Assembly (NCBI RefSeq): GCF_024347415.1
Contig: NZ_AP025476.1
Location: 3,100,001 to 3,164,000 of the forward strand
DNA: 64,000 nucleotides
Source of the DNA: Vibrio crassostreae
GTDB lineage: Bacteria; Pseudomonadota; Gammaproteobacteria; Enterobacterales; Vibrionaceae
Reading direction: 5' to 3'
The position numbers were made by a program, and so were the translations under genes. Of the stretch, positions 8,117 through 18,430 are shown one piece after another. Position 1 is the stretch's first letter, and the number at the start of each line of letters is the position of its first letter. The notes beneath the pieces were generated by a model. That model was not told the origin of the DNA. It saw only the letters and a program-made list of their open reading frames with translations, and searched no databases.

Positions 8117-9025
8117 ATGTCAGAAACCAAACAGCCAGTGATCATCGAGCATGCTAGCGATACACAGCACAAGCATGAGAAAAAGCCTCATATTGCCGAC
8201 AGTGCCAGCAGAATGCTGCACATCGCACAAAGCTTCGGCCTCGATTCCTTAATTAGTCACAATGCAAAGCCAAACGATAAAGGTGAGAGTACCCTTATCG
8301 AACGGGCACTATTGCGAGAGAAAAAACGTAGAGAGCTTCGCCAAAAGAACCTAGAACAGATTCTAAAGTTGGCGCACTCTTCATGTAAGGATGAAGCGGC
8401 GGGCGACCCGGATCAGGACTGGCTGTACCGCTTTTTCGATATGGCACAAGAGATCCACAATACATCGATGCAAAGGCTATGGGCTCAAGTACTGAAACGA
8501 GAAGTCACTAACCCAGGCTCAACGTCGATGAAGGCGCTTCAGATCTTAAAAGACATGACGCCAAAGGAAGCACTGACCCTACAAAGAGCGGCATCACTGG
8601 GTTGTAGCTTTGGTAGCGATAACAGCAGAAAGCTCTTACTCGGCTTCAAATCTCATGCAGGGCTGTTCAGCTTTGGTAAAAGAGACACCACCAACACCAT
8701 CAACCTTGGTGGGCATAACCTTCCCTACTCTAGCCTGCTCCATTTGATTGAACTCGGGATTATTCTCGGCACTGAGTTAGAGTCTGGAGAAATTGATTTC
8801 GATCCAGCTCTGCACCTAACCTATCAAGGTAAAAGTATGTCACTGGCACCGTTATCAAAAGGGGTGAAGCTGGTTTACTACCGATTCAGCCCAACAGGTA
8901 ATGAGCTTTGTACCTTGCTTGGCAACAAGCCAAACACACAGTATTACGACCAGCTGATTGCACTATTGAGCCAGAAATTCACGGTTCAGACAGAAGTGAA
9001 AAGCAGCGTGAATTACACCGTCTAG
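8117..9025 (+). CDS. TIGR03899 family protein of unknown function
   Basis: A 302-residue soluble protein without a signal peptide. An N-terminal low-complexity region (His/Lys) is followed by a basic helix, ERALLREKKRRELRQKNLEQIL. Then comes a conserved block containing GDPDQDWLYRFFDMAQEIHN and MQRLWAQVLKREV. The DQDWL-FFDMA-WAQVL arrangement is what I associate with the TIGR03899 family found in vibrios and relatives. No catalytic motif is evident. The gene stands alone, with an upstream region rich in A+T and AGG before the start, and is convergent with the sulfate-activation operon. Confidence 0.7.
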   Translation: MSETKQPVIIEHASDTQHKHEKKPHIADSASRMLHIAQSFGLDSLISHNAKPNDKGESTLIERALLREKKRRELRQKNLEQILKLAHSSCKDEAAGDPDQDWLYRFFDMAQEIHNTSMQRLWAQVLKREVTNPGSTSMKALQILKDMTPKEALTLQRAASLGCSFGSDNSRKLLLGFKSHAGLFSFGKRDTTNTINLGGHNLPYSSLLHLIELGIILGTELESGEIDFDPALHLTYQGKSMSLAPLSKGVKLVYYRFSPTGNELCTLLGNKPNTQYYDQLIALLSQKFTVQTEVKSSVNYTV

Positions 9026-9119
9026 ATAATAGAGTTTAAGAAATAGACGGTGTAAAAAGTGAAGTGGATTGAGAAGAATAAAGAGAATATAGAGGATAGG
9101 TTTCTTGTCTCGGTAAACC

Positions 9120-9173
9120 AAGGCTGTATTACTTATCAGTTATGAACAAACCGATAAGCAAGTGGACAGCCTT
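9120..9173. repeat. Nested inverted repeat at the convergent ends of the TIGR03899 gene and cysC
   Basis: Two arm pairs are nested: AAGGCTGT (9120-9127) with ACAGCCTT (9166-9173), and CTTATC (9132-9137) with GATAAG (9153-9158). The resulting cruciform-like hairpin lies just after the cysC stop on the minus strand. It may end transcription in one or both directions, although no strong T-run follows. Confidence 0.6.
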
Positions 9174-9189
9174 AATCATACCAACGATC

Positions 9190-9810
9190 TCAATTGGCTA
9201 AAATATTTCGCTTCTCCAACGCATCAATACACAGTTCAACCAATTCATCGAGCGTCTTCTCACCTGCGGGTAGATCAACCTCAGGGTTCTGAGGCGCTTC
9301 GTACACTGAACTAATACCTGTAAAGTTCGAGATCTCTCCGGCACGTGCTTTCTTATACAGACCTTTAGGATCACGCTGTTCGCAAACCTCTAATGGCGTA
9401 TTGACGAACACCTCCAGAAACTCACCTTCCGGCAGTAAGTCACGTACCAACTGTCTTTCTGCTTGGTGCGGAGAAATAAAGGCTGACAACACGATCAAGC
9501 CTGCATCCGCCATCAATTTAGCGAGTTCACCAATACGACGGATGTTCTCTCTACGATCCTGCTCAGAGAAGCCAAGGTCACTACATAATCCATGACGCAC
9601 ATTGTCGCCATCCAATAAGTAAGTATGGTAACCAAGCTGTGCCAAGCGATTTTCTAATGCGCCAGCGACTGTCGATTTACCAGAACCAGACAACCCCGTG
9701 AACCAGAGCACAGCTGGCTTTTGTGATTTCAGATCCGCGCGAAATGTTTTATCAATCGAGTGTTGATGCCACACAACATTCTCATCTTTTGGTTTGAGTA
9801 CTGCGGTCAT
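9190..9810 (-). CDS. cysC: Adenylylsulfate kinase CysC
   Basis: Phosphorylates adenosine 5'-phosphosulfate to PAPS with ATP, the second step of sulfate activation. The P-loop GLSGSGKST is at residues 39-47. The APS-binding blocks [17 protein letters not shown] and [13 protein letters not shown] follow, with [22 protein letters not shown] further on. At 206 aa it is close to E. coli CysC (201). It is the last gene of cysD-cysN-SLC13-cysC, 24 bases after the permease, with AAAGGAC as ribosome-binding site. Confidence 0.97.
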   Translation of the reverse strand: MTAVLKPKDENVVWHQHSIDKTFRADLKSQKPAVLWFTGLSGSGKSTVAGALENRLAQLGYHTYLLDGDNVRHGLCSDLGFSEQDRRENIRRIGELAKLMADAGLIVLSAFISPHQAERQLVRDLLPEGEFLEVFVNTPLEVCEQRDPKGLYKKARAGEISNFTGISSVYEAPQNPEVDLPAGEKTLDELVELCIDALEKRNILAN

Positions 9811-9834
9811 AATTAGTCCTTTAAATAAACAGCA

Positions 9835-11559
9835 TTAAAATGGGAAAAAATAAGGAATTAGGGTCAATACCAAACCCGAATAAACAATCGAGATTGGAAT
9901 ACCAATACGTAGGTAATCCGTAAGATGGTAATTACCTACGCTATAAACTAGTAAGTTGGTTTGGTAGCCGTATGGAGAAATGAAACTAGCACTGGCACCA
10001 AATAGTACCGCCATGATAAACGGCATGGGATCGACGCCATAGCCTACCGCCATGCTGTAACCAATAGGAAATGAAAGTGCTGCAGCCGCATTATTGGTAA
10101 CAAGCTCAGTCAGAACCAAAGTCATAAAGTAAGTCGCAACTAACGCGCCGAACACGCCCCAACCATTAAAGGCCTCCATGAACATCAACCCCATGCGCTC
10201 AGATAGTCCTGATGAAATCATCAGTTGAGCAATAGACAGCGCAGAGCCCACGATCACCACAATATCAACCGGAAAACGGCGACGAAGTTCACCAAGTTGT
10301 ACCACGCCAAATGCCACCAGCAATAGTAAGAAACCAGCTAAGCCTTTGATAATAGGTACTACATCAACAAGAGCAAGGCCAATTACGCTAGCAAAGCCGA
10401 GCAACACAAACGTCGATTTATCGGCATCAAGCTTGGCACTCGAATCTAAGTCATTCATCAACACAAACTCTTTGTTGTGTTGTTGGCGCTGTTCTTCAAA
10501 GCGTTTACCGGGAACCAAAATCAAGGTATCACCAGCGGTCAATGTGATATTCCCTAACCCACCTTCAAGGCGTTCATGACCACGACGAATAGCAACCACA
10601 ACTGCATCGAAACGGTCTCTAAACTGGCTGGTTTTCAGTGTTTTGTTACAAAAGCTTGCCGATGAACTCACCACAACTTCAACGAAGCTCTGACCATTCA
10701 AATGGTGCTGACCAAACAGAGTCAGTCCTTGGATTTCTTGCAGTGTCGCCACGCTCTCGACATCACCACAAAACAGCAATCGGTCACGAGCTTGAAGAAT
10801 AAAATCAGGGTCAATCGAAGCCGTGGTTTTACCGTCGCGAATCACTTCCGCTAAGAACAGTTTTCTCAATGCTCGGAGGTTATTTTCACTGACACTACGA
10901 CCAACTAACGGTGAACCTGGCTCAACTCTGGCTTCTAAGAAGTAAGGCAGATCATCTTGGGAACCATCATCGTAGCTTGGTAAGAAGTAACTCAGAGGGA
11001 TAAGGATCAACACGCCACCGACCAAGACCGCTAAACCGATCAAGGTTGGTGTGAAAAAGTTTAAACTCGGCAGTCCGGCATCTTCAACAAAGCTATTGAT
11101 GATCAAATTAGTTGAAGTGCCGATCAATGTCAGCGTTCCACCTAAGATGGCAGCGTATGACAGAGGGATAAGCAGTTTAGATGGCGCATGTTGTTGATTA
11201 CGTTTGATCGCCCCGATCAAAGAAACAACCACCGCTGTGTTATTAGTAAAAGAAGAAAGTAACGCTGTGGAAATACCTAACTTCGCAACCACAGTACCTA
11301 GCCTACCTTCAGAGATATTGCGGCTAACCCAGCTGATTAAGCGAGTTTTCTCCAACGCACTTGATGCGAGGATCAGAAGAATTAAAGTCAGTAATGAGGA
11401 GTTAGTGAAATTATTGGCTAAGCTCGACAAGTCGATCATACCAGCCATAAAAGCAATAAACGCCGCACCAGCAAAAATAAAGCTTGGCTTAATACGGGTA
11501 ACGAGCAGGCAAGTAATAATGCCGAGCAAAATCGCTAATACAAATCCTTGTTGCCACAT
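9835..11559 (-). CDS. SLC13-family permease with two TrkA-C (RCK_C) domains, probable sulfate transporter
   Basis: A 574-residue inner-membrane protein. N-terminal helices occupy residues 1-200, two soluble TrkA-C domains lie at about 205-370, and further helices follow to the C-terminus. The paired sequences SSFTNNTAVVVSLIGA and ELVTNNAAAALSFPIGY carry the TNN motifs at the substrate and sodium sites of the DASS/SLC13 fold. The gene lies between cysN and cysC in the sulfate-activation operon, so sodium-coupled sulfate uptake is the most likely role. This is inferred from context; related proteins carry dicarboxylates or tellurite. Confidence 0.85.
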   Translation of the reverse strand: MWQQGFVLAILLGIITCLLVTRIKPSFIFAGAAFIAFMAGMIDLSSLANNFTNSSLLTLILLILASSALEKTRLISWVSRNISEGRLGTVVAKLGISTALLSSFTNNTAVVVSLIGAIKRNQQHAPSKLLIPLSYAAILGGTLTLIGTSTNLIINSFVEDAGLPSLNFFTPTLIGLAVLVGGVLILIPLSYFLPSYDDGSQDDLPYFLEARVEPGSPLVGRSVSENNLRALRKLFLAEVIRDGKTTASIDPDFILQARDRLLFCGDVESVATLQEIQGLTLFGQHHLNGQSFVEVVVSSSASFCNKTLKTSQFRDRFDAVVVAIRRGHERLEGGLGNITLTAGDTLILVPGKRFEEQRQQHNKEFVLMNDLDSSAKLDADKSTFVLLGFASVIGLALVDVVPIIKGLAGFLLLLVAFGVVQLGELRRRFPVDIVVIVGSALSIAQLMISSGLSERMGLMFMEAFNGWGVFGALVATYFMTLVLTELVTNNAAAALSFPIGYSMAVGYGVDPMPFIMAVLFGASASFISPYGYQTNLLVYSVGNYHLTDYLRIGIPISIVYSGLVLTLIPYFFPF

Positions 11560-11624
11560 ATACCCGTCCTTTATGGCGGAAACGATCGGTTTCCGCCTGA
11601 TTCAATAAGCTGTTACTTAGTCGT

Positions 11625-13055
11625 TTATGACTTCAGTAGTTGGCTTAAATCTTTGGCATCCCAATGAGGGAAATGCTTGCGAACCAATGCGTTGAACTCA
11701 AGTTCAAATGCAGAGAAGTTACCCACTTGCTGTTCAACAGAGTCCAAACGGTCTCGAATCAAACCTGCGCCAACCGTCACGTTAGTTAGACGGTCGATAA
11801 CGATGAAGCCACCGGTATCGGCACTTTCACGGTATTTATCCAGCGCAACTGTCTCGTTCAATGACCATTCACACAAGCCAATGCCATTAAGTGGCAACTC
11901 ATCAACGGCGTGAGTCGACAGGTTGTTGATGTCGTATTGGTGACGAACGGTTTCAACCTGACCGACGGTTTTCTTGCCTGCGATCTTGATGTCATAAGCT
12001 TTGCCCGGTTGTAGTGGTTGCTCTGTCATCCACACGATGTCAGCCAATACGTGGTTAGTAGATTCAATCTGAGCGTTTTCCAACACAATCAAATCACCAC
12101 GGCTGATGTCGATCTCATCTTCAAGGGTCAGCGTTACCGCCAAGCCCGCTTGTGCAGATTCCAAATCACCATCAAAGGTCACGATACGTGCAACCTTAGA
12201 CGTTTTGCCTGACGGCAGTGCTTTGATTTCGTCACCAACACTTACACGGCCAGAGGCCACTGTGCCTGCAAAGCCACGGAAATCTAAGTTCGGACGATTC
12301 ACATACTGCACAGGGAAACGGAATTCTCCCGCAGAACGCTTTTGATCAATATCGACGTTCTCTAACACTTCCAGTAGAGATGGACCTTCGAACCATGCTA
12401 GCTCTTTACTTGGTGCAGCAACGTTGATGCCTTCAAGCGCCGAAACTGGCAGGATCTGAATGTTAGTTTCGCCTTCTAGGTTTTCAGCAAACTCTAGGTA
12501 TTCATCGCGAATCTCTTCAAAACGATCTTGTGAATATTCCACGAGATCCATCTTGTTGACTGCAACGATGAAATGCTTCAAACCAAGCAAGTTAGAAATA
12601 AACGAGTGACGACGCGTTTGATCCAGTACGCCCTTACGAGCATCAATCAAGATCACCGCCAGATCACACGTTGAAGCGCCTGTAGCCATGTTGCGCGTGT
12701 ACTGCTCATGCCCAGGGGTATCAGCAATAATGAATTTACGTTTTTGCGTCGAGAAGTAGCGGTAAGCGACATCGATCGTGATGCCTTGCTCACGTTCAGC
12801 CTGCAAGCCATCAACAAGCAGTGCCAAGTCAGGCTTCTCACCTGTAGTACCCACTCGTTGGCTATCCGAGTGAACTGCGGCTAGCTGATCTTCATAAATC
12901 TGTTTTGTATCATGGAGCAAGCGACCAATTAGCGTACTTTTACCGTCATCTACTGAGCCACAAGTTAAAAATCTAAGCATAGATTTATGCTGATGCTGAC
13001 TTAGATAACCTTCAATCCCTAGTTCAGCCAATTCGGCTTCTACTGCACTATTCAT
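11625..13055 (-). CDS. cysN: Sulfate adenylyltransferase subunit 1, GTPase CysN
   Basis: The regulatory GTPase half of ATP sulfurylase, coupling GTP hydrolysis to APS formation by CysD. Translation-factor GTPase motifs are clear: GSVDDGKST (33-41), DTPGHEQY and NKMD. They are followed by EF-Tu-like beta-barrel domains 2 and 3. At 476 aa it matches E. coli CysN (475) and lacks the fused CysC kinase seen in NodQ-like forms, consistent with the separate cysC downstream. It starts 18 bases after cysD behind AAGGAAAG. Confidence 0.97.
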   Translation of the reverse strand: MNSAVEAELAELGIEGYLSQHQHKSMLRFLTCGSVDDGKSTLIGRLLHDTKQIYEDQLAAVHSDSQRVGTTGEKPDLALLVDGLQAEREQGITIDVAYRYFSTQKRKFIIADTPGHEQYTRNMATGASTCDLAVILIDARKGVLDQTRRHSFISNLLGLKHFIVAVNKMDLVEYSQDRFEEIRDEYLEFAENLEGETNIQILPVSALEGINVAAPSKELAWFEGPSLLEVLENVDIDQKRSAGEFRFPVQYVNRPNLDFRGFAGTVASGRVSVGDEIKALPSGKTSKVARIVTFDGDLESAQAGLAVTLTLEDEIDISRGDLIVLENAQIESTNHVLADIVWMTEQPLQPGKAYDIKIAGKKTVGQVETVRHQYDINNLSTHAVDELPLNGIGLCEWSLNETVALDKYRESADTGGFIVIDRLTNVTVGAGLIRDRLDSVEQQVGNFSAFELEFNALVRKHFPHWDAKDLSQLLKS

Positions 13056-13073
13056 TTTTCTTTCCTTAGATTC

Positions 13074-13982
13074 TTAGAAATAACCTTGGCGCTTTTTCAG
13101 CTCCATAGAGCCTGACTGATCATGGTCAATCGCTCGACCTTGACGCTCACTAGACGTAGCCACCAGCATCTCTTCAATAATGCCTGTTAGCGTATTCGCC
13201 TCAGATTCAACCGCTCCGGTTAGTGGGTAACAGCCTAAAGTACGAAAACGAACGCTTTTCTCTTCAATCACTTCACCTTCTTGCAGCTCCATGCGGTCAT
13301 CATCAACCATGATAAGCATGCCATCACGCTCAACAACCGGGCGCTTGTCTGAAAGGTAAAGTGGAACAATATCGATGCTCTCTAGATAGATGTATTGCCA
13401 AATATCCAGTTCAGTCCAGTTTGATAATGGGAATACACGAATGCTTTCGCCCTTATTCACCTGACCGTTGTAGGTGTGCCAAAGCTCAGGACGCTGGTTT
13501 TTTGGATCCCATGTATGGTTCTTGTCGCGGAAAGAATAAACACGCTCTTTCGCTCGAGATTTTTCTTCATCACGACGCGCACCACCAAAAGCGGCATCGA
13601 ACCCGTACTTGTTTAACGCCTGCTTAAGGCCTTGAGTTTTCATGATGTCAGTGTGCTTAGAAGAACCATGTACGAACGGGCTACACCCCATCTCAATACC
13701 TTCTGGGTTCTTATGTACTAAAAGGTCGAAGCCGTACTTTTTCGCCGTACGATCACGAAACTCAATCATCTCGCGGAATTTCCAATCCGTATCAACGTGC
13801 AATAGTGGGAATGGAATCTTGCCTGGATAAAACGCTTTGCGAGCTAAATGAAGCATCACAGAAGAATCTTTACCGATGGAGTACATCATCACTGGGTTAT
13901 CAAACTCAGCAGCAACTTCACGGATAATATGAATACTTTCCGCTTCAAGCTGTTTTAGGTGGGTTAAACGTTCTTGGTCCAT
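13074..13982 (-). CDS. cysD: Sulfate adenylyltransferase subunit 2 CysD
   Basis: The catalytic subunit of ATP sulfurylase, forming APS from sulfate and ATP. It is a PP-loop ATP pyrophosphatase protein with the modified P-loop [17 protein letters not shown] near residue 36 and the family blocks [16 protein letters not shown] and [14 protein letters not shown]. Its 302 aa equal E. coli CysD. First gene of the operon. CTTAAAGGAAG precedes the ATG, and a small hairpin (14001-14015) sits just upstream of that site. CysB control is expected from the pathway, but I cannot assign a CysB site. Confidence 0.97.
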   Translation of the reverse strand: MDQERLTHLKQLEAESIHIIREVAAEFDNPVMMYSIGKDSSVMLHLARKAFYPGKIPFPLLHVDTDWKFREMIEFRDRTAKKYGFDLLVHKNPEGIEMGCSPFVHGSSKHTDIMKTQGLKQALNKYGFDAAFGGARRDEEKSRAKERVYSFRDKNHTWDPKNQRPELWHTYNGQVNKGESIRVFPLSNWTELDIWQYIYLESIDIVPLYLSDKRPVVERDGMLIMVDDDRMELQEGEVIEEKSVRFRTLGCYPLTGAVESEANTLTGIIEEMLVATSSERQGRAIDHDQSGSMELKKRQGYF

Positions 13983-14432
13983 TTCAGTGCTTCCTTTAAG
14001 GCTCGCAGTACGAGCAATTCATTACTTGGTCTTGCCAAGCAAGGGATTTAACTCATCCACTTGAGTGAATGGGAGTATTGGCACTAGAAGAAAACAGAAG
14101 CTTCATTTTGAGCTATCCTTGCTATTCATCTGCCTGATACGTCCTTGATATAGGCATTATGACGAGCCTCTCATATTACTGGAAATTCTAAAATTTCATT
14201 TTTTATTCGAAAAGCTGATAAGGGATGAGATTCATCGATAAATAGGTGAAATGAATGGACTAATACTATCGATGTGATTTGTACATTGATTGAGCAGGTT
14301 TGGGAGGCGTCTTGCAGAACACCATAAAGTAATCGATCTAAGTCACGAATTAACATTCGTTGTAATCATTGTTTCATTCGGTTTTGTTACATTACGCAAC
14401 GAATTTTCTACTATCCACTTTGGAGCTACAAA
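13983..14432. other. 450-base divergent regulatory region between cysD and cpdB
   Basis: No credible gene is present; the one 61-codon reading frame (14171-14356) has no ribosome-binding site. Small hairpins lie at 14001-14015 (GCTCG/CGAGC) and 14025-14039 (CTTGG/CCAAG) in the cysD leader. The region must hold the cysD and cpdB promoters, but I see no confident -35/-10 pair or regulator box. Confidence 0.5.
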
Positions 14433-16409
14433 ATGAAAGTTGCAATGAAACCTTTGTCATTGGCTGTACTTGCGGGTCTTGGTTTGACTCTAGCAGGCTG
14501 CACAACAACACCAGATACCGATGAAGTGATTAAATTACGTGTCGTAGAAACGACGGATATCCATACCAACCTAATGGATTACGACTACTACAAAGACAAG
14601 CCATCGAAGAAAATTGGCTTAGCACGTACTGCAACTCTAGTAAAAGAAGCTCAAAACGAAGTAACTAACAGCGTATTAGTTGATAACGGTGACTTGCTGC
14701 AAGGTAGCCCAATGGGTGACTACATGGCAGACAAAGGCATCGAAGCGGGCGAAGTTCACCCTGCATACAAAGCAATGAATCAACTAAGCTACGACGCAGC
14801 AAACCTAGGTAACCACGAATTCAACTACGGTCTTGAGTTCCTAGAAGAGTCTATCAACGACGCTGATTTCCCATACATCAGTGCTAACGTTTACGACGCA
14901 GAAACCAAAGAACACTACTTCACACCTTACATCATCAAGACGCACACGTTTGAAGATACAGCAGGCGTAGAGCATGAAGTAAAAGTGGGTTACATCGGTT
15001 TTGTTCCACCACAAATCATGACGTGGGATAAGAAGAACCTTGAAGGCAAAGTGATCGCTCGTGACATCATTGAGACGGCTAACGAGTTAGTGCCTCAAAT
15101 GAAAGCGGAAGGCGCTGAAGTTATCGTAGCTATCCCTCACTCAGGCGTATCAACCGACCCGTACAAAAATGGCGAAGAAAACTCAACGTTCTACCTCTCT
15201 GAAGTAGACGGCATCGATGCGATCGCATTCGGCCACTCTCACGCAGTGTTCCCAGGCAAAGGTTTTGATGACATCCAAGGCATCGACAACGAAACTGGCA
15301 CAATGAACGGCGTTGCGGCAGTAATGCCAGGTCGTTGGGGTAGCCACGTTGGTGTTATGGATCTAACACTTGCACAAAAAGACGGTAAGTGGGAAGTCGT
15401 TAAAGGCCAATCAGAAGCGCGCCCTATCTACGACAAGATCGAGAAGAAATCGCTTGCTGCAGCTGATGAAGGCATCGTAACAGCACTAGAAAAAGACCAC
15501 GCAGGTACTCGTGAGTTTGTTAACCAACCGATTGGTAAAGCAGACGACGTGATGTACAGCTTCCTATCTCTAGTGCAAGACGATCCAACAGTACAAATCG
15601 TTAACCTTGCACAGAAAGATTACGTTGAACAGTTCATCCAAGGCGATCCAGACCTAGATGGTACGCCAGTACTTTCAGCGGCTGCACCATTCAAAGCCGG
15701 TGGCCGTAAGAATGACCCAGCGAACTTCACTGAAGTTGAATCTGGTCAACTGACATTCCGTAACGCAGCTGACTTGTACCTTTACCCGAACACGCTAGTT
15801 GCGATGAAGGTAACAGGTCACGAAGTAAAAGAGTGGCTTGAGTGTTCTGCTGGTCAGTTCAACCAAGTTGATGTTAACTCAACAGCACCACAACAGTTGA
15901 TCGAGTGGGATAACTTCCGCACTTACAACTTCGATGTTATCGACGGTGTTGATTACCAAATCGACGTAACTCAACCTGCGAAATACGATGCAAACTGTAA
16001 AGTCGTTAACCCTGACTCACAGCGTATTGTTGGCCTAACTTACCAAGGTAAGCCAATAGACATGAAGCAAGACTTCCTGATCGCAACCAACAACTACCGT
16101 GCATACAGTGCTAAGTTCCCAGGTACAGGTGAAGACTTCATCGCATTTGATGCTCCAGATGAGAACCGTACTGTTCTTGCGAACTACATCTCTCACGTAA
16201 GCAAAGAGCAAGGTCAAGTTAGCCCAACAGCTGATAATAACTGGTCATTTGCGCCAATCAAAACGGATAACAAACTAGATATCCGCTTTGAAACATCTCC
16301 AAGCGACAAAGCGGCAGAGTTCATCAAAGAAAAGGGTCAATACCCGATGAAACGTGTTGCGACTGACGATGTTGGTTTTGCTGTTTACCAGATTGACCTA
16401 ACTAAATAG
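14433..16409 (+). CDS. cpdB: 2',3'-cyclic-nucleotide 2'-phosphodiesterase/3'-nucleotidase CpdB, lipoprotein form
   Basis: Hydrolyses 2',3'-cyclic nucleotides and 3'-nucleotides outside the cytoplasm, scavenging phosphate and nucleosides. The metallophosphatase motifs [31 protein letters not shown] and FGHSHAVF are present (residues about 38-265). The C-terminal 5'-nucleotidase domain covers about residues 370-600. The N-terminus ends in lipobox LAGC (Cys at residue 23), so this form should be membrane-anchored, unlike soluble E. coli CpdB. Length is 658 versus 647. GGAG lies eight bases before the ATG. Confidence 0.94.
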   Translation: MKVAMKPLSLAVLAGLGLTLAGCTTTPDTDEVIKLRVVETTDIHTNLMDYDYYKDKPSKKIGLARTATLVKEAQNEVTNSVLVDNGDLLQGSPMGDYMADKGIEAGEVHPAYKAMNQLSYDAANLGNHEFNYGLEFLEESINDADFPYISANVYDAETKEHYFTPYIIKTHTFEDTAGVEHEVKVGYIGFVPPQIMTWDKKNLEGKVIARDIIETANELVPQMKAEGAEVIVAIPHSGVSTDPYKNGEENSTFYLSEVDGIDAIAFGHSHAVFPGKGFDDIQGIDNETGTMNGVAAVMPGRWGSHVGVMDLTLAQKDGKWEVVKGQSEARPIYDKIEKKSLAAADEGIVTALEKDHAGTREFVNQPIGKADDVMYSFLSLVQDDPTVQIVNLAQKDYVEQFIQGDPDLDGTPVLSAAAPFKAGGRKNDPANFTEVESGQLTFRNAADLYLYPNTLVAMKVTGHEVKEWLECSAGQFNQVDVNSTAPQQLIEWDNFRTYNFDVIDGVDYQIDVTQPAKYDANCKVVNPDSQRIVGLTYQGKPIDMKQDFLIATNNYRAYSAKFPGTGEDFIAFDAPDENRTVLANYISHVSKEQGQVSPTADNNWSFAPIKTDNKLDIRFETSPSDKAAEFIKEKGQYPMKRVATDDVGFAVYQIDLTK

Positions 16410-16442
16410 ATTACCCAGTAATCCATAGTTAGCATTCTGATA

Positions 16443-16476
16443 GGCTGAGTTTAACGACTCAGCCATTTTCTTTTGT
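16443..16476 (+). terminator. Terminator after cpdB
   Basis: Stem GGCTGAGT/ACTCAGCC with loop TTAACG (16443-16464), followed by ATTTTCTTTTG. Confidence 0.82.
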
Positions 16477-16644
16477 TATTCAGAAATCAACTCCACCGCC
16501 CTACTTTTCTCACCGTAAACTCCCGCTAATTCAACACCCAAACAGCACGACTCACACCGTCAATCGATTTAAACCCCCACAAAAAAACACTAATCCGCTG
16601 TAAGTTTTTCTCTGCTCCTCCTGTCTATTTAATTTACTACACTC

Positions 16645-16670
16645 AATGAATGGCCAATAAGCCATTCATT
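16645..16670. repeat. 10-bp perfect inverted repeat in the dedA leader
   Basis: AATGAATGGC/GCCATTCATT with a 6-base spacer, ending 23 bases before the dedA start. It could be an operator for a dimeric regulator or an RNA hairpin in the 5' leader of the operon. Confidence 0.6.
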
Positions 16671-16693
16671 TATAGGATAGATAAGGACATTTG

Positions 16694-17281
16694 ATGGGCA
16701 CCGTCGAGAGCATTCAAGCATGGTTAAATACAGGAGAGGAATCGCTGCTATGGCTGATGCTTGGCATTATTGCGCTTTCTTACCTGCTTGAAGATCTGGC
16801 GATTGTTACAGCGGCAGGTTTAGCAACTCAAGGAATCATGCTTCCTCAATATGCATTGCTTGCCATTTTCATCGGCATTGCCACAGGTGATCTCGGTCTC
16901 TATTACCTAGGTAAATCAGGACGTTATTTCCGAGGCGTTCGTTACAAAGCCCTCACTAATAAGTACTTTCGTGCGCTTCGCACTAAATTACGTCAAAACG
17001 CTTTCAGCAGTCTTTTTGTCATCCGCTTTATTCCCGGGCTTCGTACCGTCGGTTTTACCTTAAGTGGCTTTTTCGCCATCCCACTGCCTACTTTCTTGTT
17101 TGCCGTTATTAGTGCCACCGCGATCTGGACTGGCATTGTCTTCTCTGCCATCTACTATTTAGGGACATCAGCGTGGCTGCAAGCCTCTGAATATCAATGG
17201 ATCATCATCCCGTGTGCCATCGCTTTGCTGTTTATCGGCAATCGATTAATGAATAGAACCTACTCTAGAGGATTATCATGA
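16694..17281 (+). CDS. DedA family (VTT domain) membrane protein
   Basis: A 195-residue inner-membrane protein of the DedA/SNARE-associated superfamily. It has the conserved acidic segment YLLEDLAIVTAAGL, an amphipathic GDLGLYYLGKSGR block, and the FVIRFIPGLRTVGFTLSGFF motif. The Arg-x-x-Pro-Gly-x-Arg residues of that motif are characteristic. Members act in lipid carrier recycling and proton-coupled envelope homeostasis. ATG 16694 is chosen over TTG 16691 because AAGGA then has suitable spacing. First gene of the 16.7-22.4 kb operon; its last four bases overlap the next start. Confidence 0.88.
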   Translation: MGTVESIQAWLNTGEESLLWLMLGIIALSYLLEDLAIVTAAGLATQGIMLPQYALLAIFIGIATGDLGLYYLGKSGRYFRGVRYKALTNKYFRALRTKLRQNAFSSLFVIRFIPGLRTVGFTLSGFFAIPLPTFLFAVISATAIWTGIVFSAIYYLGTSAWLQASEYQWIIIPCAIALLFIGNRLMNRTYSRGLS

Positions 17282-18411
17282 GTTCACCGCAAGATATTCG
17301 CATTATTCCAGCACATCAAATCAATGCAGGCATGCCCTTGCTTGAAAAAGATACCGTGCGCAGTGTCTCTCCTTATGAGTTTCTTCCAACTTGGTTCTTC
17401 TACACGCCAGTGGTGATTCAAAGCCTGATGCAAGGGTTACGGCACTTTGACTGGACGCTGCCGCTCATCGCCAACCCGAGCATCAAGTTAAGCGGTATGG
17501 TAGGCGAATCAAAACACGAAATACTGAGCCTTGCCGGATCATCGAGCCAGCGTTGGATCTCTCCGTTTATCACCCTAACCAAAACGGATCTTAGCAGCAA
17601 GAAACAAGCTGAAGATGCGCGCAGTGCACTCATACAATCGGATCTCGATTTCCCGATTGTGGCTAAACCGGATCTTGGTTGTCGAGGTGTTGGCGTTAAG
17701 CTGATCAACACACAAGATCAACTTGAGCAGTATGTTGAATCTTTCCCAAATAATGCTCGCTTTCTATTGCAAGAAAAGGCGCCTTATCAAGCCGAAGCGG
17801 GTGTTTTCTACGTTCGTTACCCAAACAAAAAGCAAGGCGAGATCATCTCGATCACACTCAAATATGCGCCAATGGTGGTGGGTGATGGCAGCTCGACACT
17901 CAAGCAGTTAATTGAAAATAGCCCGCGTGCTGGGCAGCTTAGTCACCTGTATCTACCGAGACATGAAGATAAATTGGATCAAGTGCTCGCAGAGGGCGAA
18001 GAGTTCCAACTCGCTTTCGCAGGTAGCCATAGCCGTGGCTGTATCTTCCGAGACGGCAATCAATACATCACTCAGGCTCTCACAGAACGCTTAGACGAGA
18101 TATTCGACGACTTCGATGGCTTTCATTTTGGTCGACTCGACGTCAAATTCAAGGACATGCACAGCCTAATGAACGGCGAGGACTTCACGATCCTTGAGGT
18201 CAATGGCGCAAGCAGTGAGGCCGGGCACATCTGGGATCGCAACACACCGCTGCGAGAGATATTTTCGACGTTACTCCTGCAATACCGCATTCTTTTTGAT
18301 ATTGGCGCTCAACAAAAACAAAGAGGCCACCAGCCTCCTTCTTTCAAGAGCTTATTTAACGCGTGGCAAGAAGAGCGACGCCTTGTTCAACAATATCCGA
18401 CCACCGATTAA
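17278..18411 (+). CDS. ATP-grasp domain ligase of unknown substrate
   Basis: A 377-residue cytoplasmic protein with an ATP-grasp fold. The phosphate-loop lysine and glycines are in FPIVAKPDLGCRGVGVKLI (residues about 122-140) and a central strand reads RFLLQEKAP. The metal-binding end reads FHFGRLDVKFKD and FTILEVNGASSEAGHIWD. The final LEVNG Glu and Asn are those that usually bind magnesium. D-alanine-D-alanine ligase is the nearest familiar relative, but the substrate cannot be read from the sequence. It overlaps dedA by ATGA. Carboxylate-amine ligation in envelope metabolism is a guess from context. Confidence 0.78.
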   Translation: MSSPQDIRIIPAHQINAGMPLLEKDTVRSVSPYEFLPTWFFYTPVVIQSLMQGLRHFDWTLPLIANPSIKLSGMVGESKHEILSLAGSSSQRWISPFITLTKTDLSSKKQAEDARSALIQSDLDFPIVAKPDLGCRGVGVKLINTQDQLEQYVESFPNNARFLLQEKAPYQAEAGVFYVRYPNKKQGEIISITLKYAPMVVGDGSSTLKQLIENSPRAGQLSHLYLPRHEDKLDQVLAEGEEFQLAFAGSHSRGCIFRDGNQYITQALTERLDEIFDDFDGFHFGRLDVKFKDMHSLMNGEDFTILEVNGASSEAGHIWDRNTPLREIFSTLLLQYRILFDIGAQQKQRGHQPPSFKSLFNAWQEERRLVQQYPTTD

Positions 18412-18430
18412 CTTTGTACGAGGATCATGA

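Noticed and set aside
14274..14290. TGTGA near cpdB as a CRP site
   Set aside because: Only one half-site matches; the second half is absent at the required spacing.
14171..14356. 61-codon minus-strand frame in the cysD-cpdB gap
   Set aside because: No ribosome-binding site, no recognisable domain, and it lies in a regulatory region.
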